DNA from: Notolepis coatsorum
Lineage: Eukaryota > Chordata > Actinopteri > Aulopiformes > Paralepididae
NCBI GenBank assembly: GCA_963971535.1
Contig: OZ020591.1
Location: 16,850,823 to 16,914,822 of the forward strand
Direction: 5' to 3'
Length of the DNA stretch: 64,000 bases
The position numbers and the translations under genes are program-made. Shown here piece after piece: positions 63,841 to 64,000 of this stretch. Every line of letters starts with the position of its first letter. Within the stretch, counting starts at the first letter, position 1. The notes under the pieces were generated by a model. It was not told where the DNA came from. It saw only the letters and a program-made list of their open reading frames with translations, and made no database searches.

Positions 63841-64000
63841 GTGGATATCGGTCCCAGCGTTTCCGTTAGCCGGTAATTACCGGTATTTGTCCGGCAAAAT
63901 CTCTTGAAGTCCGACATATTTAATTTCTCCGGTCTTAATGTCCGGTGAAAATAATTCCCTGAGTCTAAGCACAATTTGATTATTTGAATTGTATTAAAAT
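63841..64000. mobile_element. Possible start of a DNA transposon, cut by window edge
   Basis: cccagcgtttccgttagccg with dense ccggtaa, accggt, tccggc motifs resembles a hAT-type end with subterminal repeats. The other end is not in the window. Confidence 0.3.

Overview
This is a eukaryotic, almost certainly teleost fish, window. It has spliced-gene signals (polypyrimidine-AG acceptors, AATAAA), long GT, ATC and GTAT microsatellites, many minisatellites, and the usual fish mixture of transposons: L2/CR1-like LINEs, tRNA-headed SINEs, a Penelope-like element, BEL/Pao and Gypsy LTR elements, a DIRS-like element and non-autonomous hAT elements. Nothing bacterial or organellar was seen. The only convincing host gene is one C2H2 zinc-finger gene. 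Small zinc-finger relics elsewhere suggest a decayed zinc-finger cluster.

Layout. 1-3.8 kb: a shattered minus-strand LINE interrupted by a Penelope-like element and by a SINE with clear target duplications. 4.1-6.2 kb: a zinc-finger exon with 22 fingers. 6.5-19.4 kb: a BEL/Pao composite (LTR-internal-LTR-internal-LTR) flanked by one 5-bp target duplication. 19.6-20.4 kb: minisatellites. 20.5-21.0 kb: a further coding exon in compatible phase, possibly the last exon of the zinc-finger gene, which would place the BEL composite in its intron. 21.7-25.7 kb: LINE and hAT relics and a SINE with four tandem tRNA-like heads. 25.7-28.8 kb: a hAT element nested inside another hAT element, each with its own 8-bp target duplication. 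29.8-35.1 kb: a 5.3-kb inverted-repeat element with DIRS-like terminal architecture that carries a 5S rRNA-like sequence. 35.2-36.7 kb: a minisatellite split by a solo BEL LTR.

36.7-38.6 kb: a minus-strand LINE whose coding sequence contains an in-frame 45-bp tandem expansion. 39-42.3 kb: microsatellites and minisatellites, one split by a hAT-like element and another by a palindromic foldback element. 42.4-47 kb: LINE 3' parts in both orientations. 47.6-48.9 kb: a foldback unit holding a one-finger C2H2 reading frame. 49.1 kb: a relic zinc-finger-gene N-terminal exon. 49.5-55.0 kb: a minus-strand Gypsy element with gag and pol, whose pol is split by a hAT element. 55.3-61.4 kb: a nearly full-length plus-strand LINE (ORF1 and a 1154-codon ORF2) lying between 0.3-kb inverted arms, with ORF1 interrupted by a SINE. 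61.4-64 kb: a second foldback repeat and sparse sequence.

The genes do not form a pathway. The window is an insertion record in which several orders of events can be read directly from target duplications. I did not find a convincing new biological system. The observations most worth a second look are the 5S-like sequence with apparent helix-preserving changes inside the inverted-repeat element, the tandem BEL composite with its shared defects, the coding minisatellite in a LINE, and the in-phase zinc-finger exon pair. Family assignments rest on recognised motifs read by eye; no database search was run.
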